Of a stretch of 64,000 nt of DNA, positions 19,226 through 29,165 are shown piece after piece. Position 1 is the stretch's first letter; every line of letters begins with the position of its first letter. A program made the position numbers and the translations under genes. The notes beneath the pieces are model-generated. The model searched no databases and was not told where the DNA came from. It worked only from the letters and a program-made list of their open reading frames with translations. This stretch comes from Thalassotalea mangrovi (GTDB lineage: Bacteria; Pseudomonadota; Gammaproteobacteria; Enterobacterales; Alteromonadaceae), in NCBI RefSeq assembly GCF_005116735.1, contig NZ_SWDB01000005.1, positions 21,010-85,009 of the forward strand, written 5' to 3'.

Positions 19226-21501
19226 TAATTAGAGAGGAAGTAGGGCCGTTTGTAGCCAAATATTCCTGAGCGTAACATATCATCGATCGCAAGTGGCTTT
19301 TGTTCGCCGCCTAATCCTTTTAACACAAATTGCAGGGTCACCCCGGTATCAAAGGCTTTGCGATCTTCTGCCAAAAAGTCCTGTTGGTCAAGGTTGGTAT
19401 TGATGTTGCGGTAGTATGCAACCCGTACCGCCCAGCAACAACTTTCATACTGAAGGCCGGTATAGGCTTCCAGGGAGCGACTGCGTACTAAATCTTCAGT
19501 GACATGCCCAATAAACTGCCAGTGGCGAGATATTGGGAAACTTGTTAACGCAGACACTTGCTCAATTTCTTCACCGGAACCTGACAGATTGCGGATGTAA
19601 TGATGATTTAACTGCACCAGATTACGTTCATTTTTACGATAATCAATAGTTAGCTGACTTTTTTCGGTACTATTTTGCGCGGCGTCATACTGAATGTCAC
19701 CACGAAACTGCCAACGATCGGTTAACTGCAAAAACAGATCCGCGGCCAGGGCCGACTCGCTTTGAGGTTCATTTTCTTCATTAAAATTAATATTACTGTC
19801 ATTGAAGTAAACGATTTGACCAAGACTTAATCGGAAAAGTTCCGCGTTAGAATCATCGAGTAATCGTGAGGTGACACCCCAGGAAATCTGGTTAGCCCGG
19901 GCTATTTTGTCTAAGCCACTATAGCGCCGGTCACGAAATAAGCCATCGAAATCGTCTTGTAGCTTAGTGGTATCATACTCACCAATCATCGATTGGTCTT
20001 TATTCGGGATGTACAAGTATTGCAGCTGTGGCTCCAGGGTCTGCACGTAATTTTGGTTAAAATAACTGGTAAACCGATCGAATTTCAAACCCGCATGGAT
20101 CCGTGCTTTAGGAAGTGTGCGGGTAACATCCTCTTCAAGAAGAGGACTGTTTTCGATATTGTATTGTTGGAAGCGGGTATGCATCAGACGCACATCGCTA
20201 TTCACAAACCAGCCTGGCATCGCATACGGCAGGGCAAAACCGGCTTCGATATGTAACCGGTCGGCTTCTGGTTGCGTCGGATCGTCGATTTCAAATCGGC
20301 TATATTCACCGAACACATTAAAAGAAGTGTTCATGAAGCCAAGCGGCTGATACGCCTGGAAATCCAGTTGTGGCAGGGTTTGGTAACTGTCTCTGCGGTC
20401 ACCGAGAACTTTTAGTCCCTGAACCTTAATACTCGACTGCCAGTTTTCAGCAAAGTATGACAATTCACCAATGCGCCATAGATATGCATCGGTTGAGGAA
20501 AATTGATCGCTTTCCAGGTCGACCAGGTAGTTGTCATCACTGATATCGCTGTAATCGACAAAGACCCGAAAGTTATCCGAAAATGTTCCCATATGCTGGT
20601 AGCGCCCGAGATAACGTTCTTCATTACTGGATAACTCATCGTCGGCACCAAGGTACTCAAAATCCACTTGTCCATATTGTTCATCAACCAGGTAACGAAA
20701 CTGACTGCGTATCTGGGTACCACGTTTGGACATAAAATATGGGGTAATGGTGGCATCCATATTCTCGCGGATGTTCCAGTAAAACGGCACGCCCAACTCA
20801 AAACCTGACTTACTTGACGAAGAAATTTGCGGATACAGAAATCCGGTCTTGCGCTCGTCGGTCAGTGGAAAAGTGAAGTAAGGTAAATACAGCACCGGAA
20901 TATCTTTAACCCGAAACACGGTGTGATAGGCACTGCCAGCATTATCTTCGGTCGACAAGTTGATTTCACTGGCGGAAATACTCCAGTCTGGTGTTGCGTC
21001 GATACAGGAGGTAAAACTGGCATGCTCAAGGGTTACCCCTTGTTCGGTAATATTTAATTGTTCTGCCGCGCCACGACCTGGTGATAACCCCAATTGGTAA
21101 TTTGAGTTACTCATAATCACCGAATTCTGGTTATTGTCAGCCTCAAGCTGAGCAGACTGAATGGTAATATTGCCATCCTGAAACCGGGTATCGCCTGAAG
21201 TCCGAATTTTACCGGCATCGCGATCGATTAAAATCTCTTCAGCAAGGATACGTTTGTCTTGGTAGGCCAGGGTCACACCACCGGAAAACTTGGTAGCCTG
21301 ATCGGCGACTGTCTCTGAGGTCTTTGATTCTATGACAATGGAGTCATAGCTATCGCTGAGGTCTTCTTTAAGTTCGATGGGAACGACTTGCGGTAATGGA
21401 CACTGAATAAGTTCGCCAGACAGACTAGCGTCGGCCGAGTCCTGAGCAGATACAGGAATGCTAAAGATGGCTAACAATACAGCAATACGGGAGCTTGGCA
21501 T
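19225..21501 (-). CDS. lptD: LPS assembly outer membrane protein LptD
   Basis: The 758-residue precursor has a signal peptide (cleaved near VSAQDS), an N-terminal LptA-like beta-jellyroll (residues about 60-180), and a long beta barrel starting around YLPYFTFPLTDERKTGFLYP. LptD with LptE inserts lipopolysaccharide into the outer leaflet. I chose the ATG at 21501; the frame is open to a TTG at 21525. It heads a six-gene overlapping chain down to apaH. Confidence 0.97.
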   Translation of the reverse strand: MPSSRIAVLLAIFSIPVSAQDSADASLSGELIQCPLPQVVPIELKEDLSDSYDSIVIESKTSETVADQATKFSGGVTLAYQDKRILAEEILIDRDAGKIRTSGDTRFQDGNITIQSAQLEADNNQNSVIMSNSNYQLGLSPGRGAAEQLNITEQGVTLEHASFTSCIDATPDWSISASEINLSTEDNAGSAYHTVFRVKDIPVLYLPYFTFPLTDERKTGFLYPQISSSSKSGFELGVPFYWNIRENMDATITPYFMSKRGTQIRSQFRYLVDEQYGQVDFEYLGADDELSSNEERYLGRYQHMGTFSDNFRVFVDYSDISDDNYLVDLESDQFSSTDAYLWRIGELSYFAENWQSSIKVQGLKVLGDRRDSYQTLPQLDFQAYQPLGFMNTSFNVFGEYSRFEIDDPTQPEADRLHIEAGFALPYAMPGWFVNSDVRLMHTRFQQYNIENSPLLEEDVTRTLPKARIHAGLKFDRFTSYFNQNYVQTLEPQLQYLYIPNKDQSMIGEYDTTKLQDDFDGLFRDRRYSGLDKIARANQISWGVTSRLLDDSNAELFRLSLGQIVYFNDSNINFNEENEPQSESALAADLFLQLTDRWQFRGDIQYDAAQNSTEKSQLTIDYRKNERNLVQLNHHYIRNLSGSGEEIEQVSALTSFPISRHWQFIGHVTEDLVRSRSLEAYTGLQYESCCWAVRVAYYRNINTNLDQQDFLAEDRKAFDTGVTLQFVLKGLGGEQKPLAIDDMLRSGIFGYKRPYFLSN

Positions 21502-21756
21502 GTACTTTCCGAAAGAATAAGACAATTTATTTTTATCAAATAATTCAATTATTATAGTCTTGGCCTGATACCAGTGTTGTACTCCTGGTACCCTTTGGCC
21601 TGCTCTGCGTATCGTGGCTATACCTACGATTAATCACACTGGCGTCTATGATATAGCAATTCCCGGTAAAATACATTAGCTGCAGGGAAATGTTGGGCTA
21701 AATATAACAGGCTGAAAATTTTCTGCCGTCTACCGGGGTTATATCCAAGAATCATA

Positions 21757-21786
21757 TTGTACTTGTCAAGCTGGACTTTGTAATAT
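21757..21786 (+). promoter_or_regulatory. Possible promoter of djlA in the lptD-djlA gap
   Basis: TTGTAC (21757-21762) and TAATAT (21781-21786) lie 18 bases apart, 67 bases before djlA. The 21502-21853 gap separates divergent genes and should also hold the lptD promoter. I saw no ORF, RNA gene or repeat in the rest of it. Confidence 0.4.
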
Positions 21787-21853
21787 GTGCTATTCGCAGT
21801 AGCACTAACAGAACCCGTGTGCGGGTAATAGATTTTAAAGTTAAGGGTGTTAA

Positions 21854-22648
21854 ATGAGAATTTGGGGCAGAGTATTTGGTACCTTGCTGGGCTTTCTGGT
21901 TGGACGAATTATCGGCGCCGCCGTTGGTTTTTATCTCGGTTATAAATTTGATCAGGGGCTTGGCGGTGATTTCAGCGCCTTTAATCAGCAAAATGAAACG
22001 CAGCGTCAAAATGATTTTTTCTATGTGACCTTCTCGGTAATGGGGCATATCGCCAAAGCCTCGGGGCAGGTTAGTGCCGATGAAATTGCTTTTGCTTCCG
22101 GACATATGAATCGGTGGGGGTTAACAGGTGATGCCCGACAGGCCGCGCAAAATGCTTTTGGTGATGGTAAACAGCCGCATTTTAACCTGCAGGAGCAGAT
22201 GAAAACCCTGAAACGGGTATGCTTTGGACGCCAGGATTTACTGCAAATGTTTGTCGAAATTCAGATTCAGGCAGCCTTTGCCGACGATGACTTACACCCC
22301 AAAGAGCGGGAAATTTTGCATGGTATTGGTGCCGCCCTGGGGATCCCTGCCCGCCACCTGGATTTTATGTTAGACCGCATTATTGCTGGTGAACATTTTC
22401 ATCAACAAGGAGGACAGCAGTCGCCTGCACAGCAAAAGCAACGTCTCGAAGATGCCTATAAAATTCTCGGGGTCACACCACAGACATCGGCCAGGGATGT
22501 AAAAAAGGCATATCGCAAGCTGATGGCTCAGCATCACCCGGATAAACTGATTGCTAAAGGATTGCCGCCGCAACTGATGGAAGATGCGAAACAAAAGGCG
22601 CAGGATATTCAAGCCGCCTATGAATTAATCAGTAAGCAGGCAGCTTAA
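21854..22648 (+). CDS. djlA: Co-chaperone DjlA
   Basis: The 264-residue protein has one N-terminal membrane helix (residues about 8-30, GTLLGFLVGRIIGAAVGFYL), a TerB-like helical domain in the middle, and a C-terminal J domain with HPD in MAQHHPDKL (residues about 200-264). It is an inner membrane partner of DnaK. It has its usual place near lptD. Its TAA stop is shared with the first base of repeat copy D, which seems to have inserted exactly at the gene end. Confidence 0.96.
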   Translation: MRIWGRVFGTLLGFLVGRIIGAAVGFYLGYKFDQGLGGDFSAFNQQNETQRQNDFFYVTFSVMGHIAKASGQVSADEIAFASGHMNRWGLTGDARQAAQNAFGDGKQPHFNLQEQMKTLKRVCFGRQDLLQMFVEIQIQAAFADDDLHPKEREILHGIGAALGIPARHLDFMLDRIIAGEHFHQQGGQQSPAQQKQRLEDAYKILGVTPQTSARDVKKAYRKLMAQHHPDKLIAKGLPPQLMEDAKQKAQDIQAAYELISKQAA

Positions 22649-22709
22649 TACCAATCACACTAAATTATTGCTGACTCTGAGTTGTGCACAAACTTAATGT
22701 GATTGGTAT
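22648..22709 (-). repeat. Dispersed structured repeat, copy D (62 bp, ends only)
   Basis: ATACCAATC (22648-22656) and GATTGGTAT (22701-22709) bound a 62-bp remnant. It joins about 30 bases from each end of the longer repeat, so some 200 internal bases, including the promoter-like signal, are missing. Its ends pair with each other as a near-perfect hairpin. Confidence 0.85.
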
Positions 22710-23106
22710 AACATTTTTCGATGGGGTAGCACTCGGCGGCTCCCTCAACTTTGCGCTCACTCTGGCACCCATCACAATCTTTGCTACCCTAATCACTCGA
22801 TTAAGCAGACAGCCTGAAAGTCATCGGTTGCGTAACGCCCGGCTGCTCCAGTATTTTTGCGCACATTCCTGCTCTAATTACCCCCTATTGATAAACCTTC
22901 ATTCTATTAATAAAACAAGCCTTGACTCAATGGTTTAATCCATTGAAAAAATCAATCTTAACAATCTATTAAATCAATTTTTCTATTCTAAATCAGGCAC
23001 TAGACTTAAGGAGACGAAATCAATCAAAACAATCGAGGCGTTATCCGAGTGGTTTTACCAAGGCATAACAACTCGCTATAGATACCTGAATACTGGAGGG
23101 TACACA
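22710..23106 (+). other. Upstream region of katG
   Basis: This 397-base stretch becomes AT-rich towards katG. TACTGGAGGGTACACA gives katG a strong ribosome binding site (GGAGG). Given the gene, an OxyR site would be expected, but I could not assign one with confidence. No ORF is supported. Confidence 0.4.
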
Positions 23107-25422
23107 ATGAAGTTAACAAACAAATTTCAACGTTCAGCATTAGCTGCTGTGATAAGCACAGTGCTGGTGGCAACGCCAGCATGTGCGGATCAATCATCAG
23201 CCCAGAGCACTGCTGCTGAACAAACCTCAAGCAAACCGGCTGGGGCAATGGGGTCTGGTGAAGCTAAAGCGCACCAACCGAAATCCAATCAATTCTGGTG
23301 GCCCGAACAGTTAGACCTGTCGCCACTGCGTGACCATCGCCCGAGTTCCAGCCCTTATGGTGCCGATTTTGATTATGCGGAAAAATTTAACGCCCTGGAT
23401 TTAGATCAGGTCAAAGCCGACGTTGATAAGTTACTGACCGAGTCCCAGGACTGGTGGCCAGCAGACTTTGGTAATTATGGACCTTTCTTTATTCGCTTGT
23501 CCTGGCACAGCGCGGGTACTTACCGCACCCTGGATGGCCGTGGTGGTGGTGACGGTGGTCAAATGCGTTTTGATCCGCTGAACAGCTGGCCGGATAATGG
23601 CAACCTCGACAAAGCTAAGCGCTTATTGTGGCCTGTTAAACAGAAATACGGTGAAAGCCTGTCCTGGGCCGATCTGATGATCCTGGCAGGCACCGTGGGC
23701 CTGGAAAATATGGGCTTTAAAACTTACGGTTTCGCCGGTGGACGTACCGATGACTGGGAACCAGATCTGGTCTATTGGGGACCGGAAGTGGAAATGCTCG
23801 CAAGTGACCGTGAGGATCGCGATGGCAAGCTACAGCGTCCTTTAGGGGCGACTCACATGGGTCTGATTTATGTAAATCCGGAAGGCCCGAAAGGAAAACC
23901 GGATCCGGTTGGTTCAGCGAAAAATATCCGTGTTGCATTTGGCCGCATGGCAATGAATGATGAAGAAACCGTAGCTTTAGTCGCTGGTGGCCACACGTTC
24001 GGTAAAATGCATGGCGCAGCCAAGGCTGCAGAATGTCTGGAAAAAGAACCTGGCGCTGCCGGTATCGAAGAGCAGGGCCTGGGCTGGAAAAACAAATGTG
24101 GTAAAGGACATTCAGAAAATACCATCACCAGTGGCTTAGAAGGTGCCTGGACGCAACAGCCAACCCGATGGACGACGCTGTATTTGCAAAACCTGTTAAA
24201 CAATGAGTGGGAACAAACCACGAGTCCGGCAGGAGCGATTATCTGGGTACCTAAGAACAAGGCCATGCATGAGTCGGTTCCTGATGCCCATGTCAAAGGC
24301 AAGCGCAATCCCCCGGTGATGACGACTGCGGATTTAGCCCTGAAATATGACCCCGAGTATCGTAAAATCGCCGAACGATTCCTGGAAAATCCAGAAGAAT
24401 ATCGTCTGGCCTTCGCGAAAGCCTGGTATAAGTTAACGCACCGCGACATGGGACCGAAAAGTCGTTACCTGGCTGATTCTGCACCAGATGATGCCTTAAT
24501 CTGGCAAGACCCAGTGCCAGAAGCAAGTTTTAAACCGGTTGATGATCAAGCGATTGCAGCACTGAAAGAGGAAGTTTTAGACTCCGGACTTAGCGTATCG
24601 GAATTGGTTCGTACTGCCTGGGCTTCGGCATCGAGCTTCAGAGGTTCGGATATGCGTGGCGGTGCCAATGGTGCTCGAATTATGCTGGCACCGCAAAAGG
24701 ATTGGCAAGTTAACAACCCGGATGAATTGAGTAAAGTCCTTGATAAGCTGGCGGGTATCCAGAAGGAGTTTAATGACGATGCTTCCGGCGGCATGGGCAT
24801 ATCAATGGCAGACTTGATCGTGCTGGCTGGTAACGCGGCGGTAGAAAAAGCCGCTAAAGATTTTGGTTATGAGGTTTCAGTACCATTTGCACCGGGCAGA
24901 ACCGACGCGACTCAGGAGCAGACCGATGTAAAATCTTTCGCACTGCTTGAGCCGAAAGCGGACGCTTTCAGAAACTACTTTGATGCTGATGCCAGTTATG
25001 AAGGCCCGGCGGAAATGATGGTTGATAAAGCCGATCAGTTGAATCTGACCGTACCTGAAATGACCGTACTAATGGGAGGTTTACGCGTACTGGGTGCTAA
25101 CACTGATGGTGCTAAGCACGGTGTTTTCACCGACAACGTTGGTACCTTGAGTAATGATTTCTTCGTAAATCTGTTGGATATGTCAACCACATGGCAGAAA
25201 TCCGGTGAACAAGGTGTATATGAGGGACTTGACCGTGAGTCCGGCGAGAAAAAATACACCGCAACGACGGTTGACCTGATTTTTGGTTCTAACTCGGAAC
25301 TGCGCGCTGTAGCTGAAGTGTATGCCTATGACACTTCAAAAGAGAAGTTCGTTAAAGACTTCGCTAAAGCCTGGAGTAAAGTGATGCAACTGGATCGCTT
25401 TGACCTACGCCATCACCTGTAA
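23107..25422 (+). CDS. katG: Catalase-peroxidase, exported form
   Basis: The 771-residue haem enzyme has an N-terminal signal peptide (about 27 residues, ending ATPACA) and so should act in the periplasm, like KatP-type enzymes. The distal triad is R130, W133 and H134 ([11 protein letters not shown]). The W133-Y255-M281 adduct residues have the spacing of M. tuberculosis KatG (W107-Y229-M255), and proximal H296 lies in [11 protein letters not shown] second, haem-less C-terminal half is present in full. It breaks down hydrogen peroxide. It sits between djlA and rluA, which are closer neighbours in the E. coli-type cluster, so it looks inserted. Confidence 0.97.
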   Translation: MKLTNKFQRSALAAVISTVLVATPACADQSSAQSTAAEQTSSKPAGAMGSGEAKAHQPKSNQFWWPEQLDLSPLRDHRPSSSPYGADFDYAEKFNALDLDQVKADVDKLLTESQDWWPADFGNYGPFFIRLSWHSAGTYRTLDGRGGGDGGQMRFDPLNSWPDNGNLDKAKRLLWPVKQKYGESLSWADLMILAGTVGLENMGFKTYGFAGGRTDDWEPDLVYWGPEVEMLASDREDRDGKLQRPLGATHMGLIYVNPEGPKGKPDPVGSAKNIRVAFGRMAMNDEETVALVAGGHTFGKMHGAAKAAECLEKEPGAAGIEEQGLGWKNKCGKGHSENTITSGLEGAWTQQPTRWTTLYLQNLLNNEWEQTTSPAGAIIWVPKNKAMHESVPDAHVKGKRNPPVMTTADLALKYDPEYRKIAERFLENPEEYRLAFAKAWYKLTHRDMGPKSRYLADSAPDDALIWQDPVPEASFKPVDDQAIAALKEEVLDSGLSVSELVRTAWASASSFRGSDMRGGANGARIMLAPQKDWQVNNPDELSKVLDKLAGIQKEFNDDASGGMGISMADLIVLAGNAAVEKAAKDFGYEVSVPFAPGRTDATQEQTDVKSFALLEPKADAFRNYFDADASYEGPAEMMVDKADQLNLTVPEMTVLMGGLRVLGANTDGAKHGVFTDNVGTLSNDFFVNLLDMSTTWQKSGEQGVYEGLDRESGEKKYTATTVDLIFGSNSELRAVAEVYAYDTSKEKFVKDFAKAWSKVMQLDRFDLRHHL

Positions 25423-25441
25423 CCCGTGATTGTGATCAGGC

Positions 25442-25473
25442 AAAAGCGCAACGTTATTCGTTGCGCTTTTTTT
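25442..25473 (+). terminator. Terminator after katG
   Basis: AAAAGCGCAACG (25442-25453) pairs exactly with CGTTGCGCTTTT (25459-25470) across five bases, followed by more T. It lies 19 bases past the stop. Confidence 0.93.
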
Positions 25474-25520
25474 ATGTCTGCGGCTAAACAGGCGAGTCAG
25501 GTATGCCTTGTGACTCTATT

Positions 25521-26186
25521 TCAGAATGCATCGTCGGCGGTGAAGCTCAGTTTCTCACCGCTGTGGGGATGATATAGGCTCAAAGATTTCGCATGCAGCT
25601 GCAGGCGTGGACTTAGTGCCAATGCTTCGGGATGTGCATACAAGCGATCGCCAATAATGGGGTGTCCCAGGCTCAGCATATGAACGCGTAGCTGATGTGA
25701 ACGGCCGGTAACGGGCATCAGCTTCACCAGGGTGGTTTTATCCTCGTGTGTCAATACCTGGTATCGAGTAATGGCTTGTTTACCACGTTGATGGTCGACC
25801 ATTTGTTTGGGACGATTCGGCCAGTCGCAGATCAACGGCAAATCAATTTCGCCATAATCTGGAACGACTTTGCCAAACACTCGTGCCAGATAGTATTTTT
25901 CGGTCTGACGTTTTTCAAACTGTCTGGATATGGCGACATGACTCGGCTTATTCAGGGCCATCACCATCACCCCGGAGGTTGCCATATCGAGCCGGTGAAC
26001 AATGGTTGCCGCTGGCAATACCCGTTGCACCCGGTGTTGCAAACAGTCCTGGTGTTCTGGCAATCGACCAGGAACGGTCAACAAGCCACTAGGTTTATTG
26101 ACGATGATAAGATCCTCATCCCGGTAAAGTATTTCGAGATAAGGATTCATCGGCGGTGTGTAGATAAAATCCGGATTGGCTGACAT
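25521..26186 (-). CDS. rluA: Dual-specificity RNA pseudouridine synthase RluA
   Basis: The 221-residue enzyme has the catalytic aspartate in HRLDMATSGVMV, NKPSGLLTVPGR at the start, and LPLICDWPNRPKQ and GRSHQLRVHM further on, as in E. coli RluA (219 residues). It makes pseudouridine at position 746 of 23S rRNA and 32 of some tRNAs. It follows rapA on the minus strand. A heptamer array lies only eight bases ahead of the start codon. An alternative ATG occurs at codon 13. Confidence 0.96.
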   Translation of the reverse strand: MSANPDFIYTPPMNPYLEILYRDEDLIIVNKPSGLLTVPGRLPEHQDCLQHRVQRVLPAATIVHRLDMATSGVMVMALNKPSHVAISRQFEKRQTEKYYLARVFGKVVPDYGEIDLPLICDWPNRPKQMVDHQRGKQAITRYQVLTHEDKTTLVKLMPVTGRSHQLRVHMLSLGHPIIGDRLYAHPEALALSPRLQLHAKSLSLYHPHSGEKLSFTADDAF

Positions 26187-26194
26187 AAGATAAC

Positions 26195-26222
26195 GCTGTA
26201 AGCTGTAAGCTGTAAGCTTTAA
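26195..26222. repeat. Tandem heptamer array (GCTGTAA x 3 plus GCTTTAA)
   Basis: Three exact GCTGTAA units and one variant fill the short gap between the rapA stop and the rluA start. A related array (AAGCTGT/AAGCTAT) is at 49627-49654. Downstream bases 26223-26252 hold a GTGGGAAG/CTTCCAC inverted pair. Confidence 0.9.
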
Positions 26223-26261
26223 GTGGGAAGAGTTAATTAACTTCCACCTCAGCTCTCCCTT

Positions 26262-29165
26262 TTAGTGACTAACGACGATGAGTCTAATCGCCTCAAATTT
26301 TAGTTGTGCATGCTCGATATAGTGAGCGAGTTGTTGTTGCTGAGCAAGAATAAATTCAAGCTCGGATTGACGGACGTTAGGGTTTACCGCCGCCAGGTCC
26401 TGTAAGCGCGCATGCTCGTCTTGTAAACTTTGCTGCATTTTCGTCATTGCCTGCTGTTTTAGTCCTGAAACCTGCTGTTTGCATAGCATTTCAGCTTTGT
26501 CGACCAGAGGCGGAATCAACCCTCGTAGTGCCTTAACTAGTTGCATACCGGTTTGCTTTTTCACCGGTTTTAGCTGTTGATCGAATCCTGCCTCATTGAC
26601 TTTAGCGGCTAAATCATTGCCGTTTTTATCGAGCAACAGGCGAATTGGTGTGGTTGGCAGGTAGCGTCCTAGCTGCAGTTCGCTTGGCGCCATCCCTTCC
26701 AGGGTAAAAATACACTCTAAGAAAAAGCTACCCACCGGTATTGCCGGATTTTTCAGAATAGCCAGGGAGGCGTTACCGATTTCATCACTTAATACTAAAT
26801 CGAGACTACCTCGTACCATGGGATGGTCCCAGGTCAGAAGTTGGTAATCCTCGCAACTTAACGCGGTTTGACGATCAAACGTGACCGTGGTGCCGTCTTC
26901 GCTGAGCCCGGGGAAATTAGGACTAAGCATATGTTCGCTCGGGGTCAGGACCAATGAGTTGTCGGCCTTGTCATCCTGGTTGATACCAAATACGTCAAAC
27001 ACCGAGAACATATATTGAGCCAGTTTGGTGTCTTCATCCTGGGCCTGAATTTCTTTTACCAGTTGAGCTGCTTTGCCATGACCTGAAGAATGAATTTCCA
27101 GTAATTTATCTCGGCCTGATTCCAGTTCGGCCTTGAGTTTAAGGTGCATGTCCCGACTGGCGCTAATCAGGTTGTCGATGCCTTGATCATGCCAGATACC
27201 CTGCAGTGCGGTTTGCATTAATGGTCGCGAATATTCTTCATAAATGGCGCGCGCAGTAACGCAGGTCTGTTCAAACGCATTCATCGCCTGGTGATACCAG
27301 TTGAGCAGCATTGACTGTGGCGACTGCTCAAAATACGGGGTATGAATTTTTATCGTCTGGGTTTGACCGATGCGATCGAGTCGACCGATTCGTTGTTCCA
27401 ATAAATCCGGGTTCAGCGGCAGGTCAAATAACACTAACTGGTGCGCAAACTGAAAATTTCGCCCTTCGCTACCAATTTCTGAGCACAAAAGTACCTGTGC
27501 ACTGTCTTCTTCCTGGGCAAAGTAAGCCGCCGCTTTGTCCCGTTCAAAGATACTCATCCCTTCGTGGAACACGGCAGCACGAATGCCTTCTTTCACCCGT
27601 AATGCTTCTTCCAAATCTTTTGCGGTTTGCGCCTGGGCACAAATCACCAGGATCTTGGCCTGGCGGTCGCGATTTAATAGTTCAATCAGATAATCAACGC
27701 GCGGGTCGATATCAACCCATGGTGTATCCTGGATACCTAATTGGTAAAAACATTCTGGAGTAAATAAGTACTTACACCGAGGGCTTTCTAACAACTCGTC
27801 CGTATCGGCTGCAGAGATAAAATCCTGGATACACTCATCGTAAACTTCCGGCAGGGGCAGCGGTGTGGCGATTAACTGGCGCTTGGGAAACCCTTTGATG
27901 GTATTTCGCGAATTTCTGAATAAAATGCGGCCTGTGCCGTGTCGATCCAGTAATTGCCCAACCAGTCCTGCTTTTATTTGCTCACTTTGTGCATCATTAT
28001 TATTAATGGCTTGTAATTCACTGCTGATGTCCTTTTCTGCGAACAATGCCTGCAGGCTATGTTGCTGATTGTCAGTTAACGCTTTATCTGCCAGTAATGC
28101 ATTGGCTGCATCTGCCACCTGGGCATATTGTTGTTCTTCGTCTACAAATTTTTGATAATCGTAAAAGCGATTACGATCGAGCAGGCGCAGGCGGGCGAAA
28201 TGGCTTTTATGACCCAACTGATCCGGTGTCGCCGTTAACAACAGGATGCCCGGAATGTATTCTGCCAACATTTCAATACATTGATATTCGATGCTGGGGT
28301 TGGCTTCGTCCCAGGCTAAATGGTGAGCTTCATCGACGACCAGCAAATCCCACTCTTCGTTACCAATATTTTCAAATTGCTCGGCGTTATTGGCGAGAAA
28401 ATCGAGATTGACCAACACCAGCTGTTCGCTACTGAATGGATTTTCTTCGCTGTCGTATTGTTTGCAGCGCTCTTCGTCAAAGATGCTGAATTTAAGATTG
28501 AAGCGACGCATCATTTCCACCAGCCATTGGTGAGTCAAGGCTTCTGGGACCACAATTAACACGCGCTGGGCACGCCCTGAAACGAGTTGCTGATGAATGA
28601 TTAATCCAGCTTCAATGGTTTTTCCCAGGCCAACTTCATCAGCCAGTAATACCCGCGGCGCATAACGCTGGCCGACTTCTTCGGCGATATATAATTGATG
28701 CTCGATTAAACTCACCCGGCCACCGGTCAGGCCGGTAAGGTGAGATTGTTGCTGTTCATTACTGATCGCCAATGAACATTTACGCAACTGATACCAGTCA
28801 AGGCGGTCAAACTGACCATTCAACAAGCGGTCATGAGGTTTATTGAATTTGATAAAATGATCCAGCATCATTTCTTTCAGTTGCACCGTTTCATCGTTAT
28901 CCTGGCGCACACCTTCATAGGTGTAGAGGTGGTCTTGTTCAATCACTCGGGTAATTTTGATGGAGAACCCCTCGTGACTCGGAACCGTATCACCAACGCT
29001 GAATATTACCCGGGTCAATGGCGCATCCTGAATTGCATATTGTCTGGACTCACCAGTGGCGGTAAACAGTATGGTGACGAATCGATTTTCCACCGCAACT
29101 ACGGTACCTAATCCCTGATCTGACTCACTATCTGAAATCCAGCGTTGACCAAGAAAAAATGACAT
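26262..29165 (-). CDS. rapA: RNA polymerase-associated ATPase RapA
   Basis: The 967-residue Swi2/Snf2 protein has the RapA N-terminal Tudor-like part (MSFFLGQRWISDSESDQGLG), Walker A in LLADEVGLGKTIEAG, a DEAH box in LLVVDEAHHLAWDE, motif III LLTATP, and helicase motifs V and VI near GSEGRNFQFAHQ and RIGRLDRIGQT. RapA rides on core RNA polymerase and helps recycle it after termination. GGAGAG precedes the ATG. The rapA-rluA order is conserved. Confidence 0.98.
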   Translation of the reverse strand: MSFFLGQRWISDSESDQGLGTVVAVENRFVTILFTATGESRQYAIQDAPLTRVIFSVGDTVPSHEGFSIKITRVIEQDHLYTYEGVRQDNDETVQLKEMMLDHFIKFNKPHDRLLNGQFDRLDWYQLRKCSLAISNEQQQSHLTGLTGGRVSLIEHQLYIAEEVGQRYAPRVLLADEVGLGKTIEAGLIIHQQLVSGRAQRVLIVVPEALTHQWLVEMMRRFNLKFSIFDEERCKQYDSEENPFSSEQLVLVNLDFLANNAEQFENIGNEEWDLLVVDEAHHLAWDEANPSIEYQCIEMLAEYIPGILLLTATPDQLGHKSHFARLRLLDRNRFYDYQKFVDEEQQYAQVADAANALLADKALTDNQQHSLQALFAEKDISSELQAINNNDAQSEQIKAGLVGQLLDRHGTGRILFRNSRNTIKGFPKRQLIATPLPLPEVYDECIQDFISAADTDELLESPRCKYLFTPECFYQLGIQDTPWVDIDPRVDYLIELLNRDRQAKILVICAQAQTAKDLEEALRVKEGIRAAVFHEGMSIFERDKAAAYFAQEEDSAQVLLCSEIGSEGRNFQFAHQLVLFDLPLNPDLLEQRIGRLDRIGQTQTIKIHTPYFEQSPQSMLLNWYHQAMNAFEQTCVTARAIYEEYSRPLMQTALQGIWHDQGIDNLISASRDMHLKLKAELESGRDKLLEIHSSGHGKAAQLVKEIQAQDEDTKLAQYMFSVFDVFGINQDDKADNSLVLTPSEHMLSPNFPGLSEDGTTVTFDRQTALSCEDYQLLTWDHPMVRGSLDLVLSDEIGNASLAILKNPAIPVGSFFLECIFTLEGMAPSELQLGRYLPTTPIRLLLDKNGNDLAAKVNEAGFDQQLKPVKKQTGMQLVKALRGLIPPLVDKAEMLCKQQVSGLKQQAMTKMQQSLQDEHARLQDLAAVNPNVRQSELEFILAQQQQLAHYIEHAQLKFEAIRLIVVSH

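Noticed and set aside
22922-22990. OxyR site and promoter for katG
   Set aside because: TTGACT and several CTAT words occur, but their spacing does not fit the OxyR tetrad pattern or a 16-18 base promoter.
26195-26222. Coding extension of rluA through the heptamer array
   Set aside because: The repeat lies ahead of the start codon and the family N-terminus is already complete.
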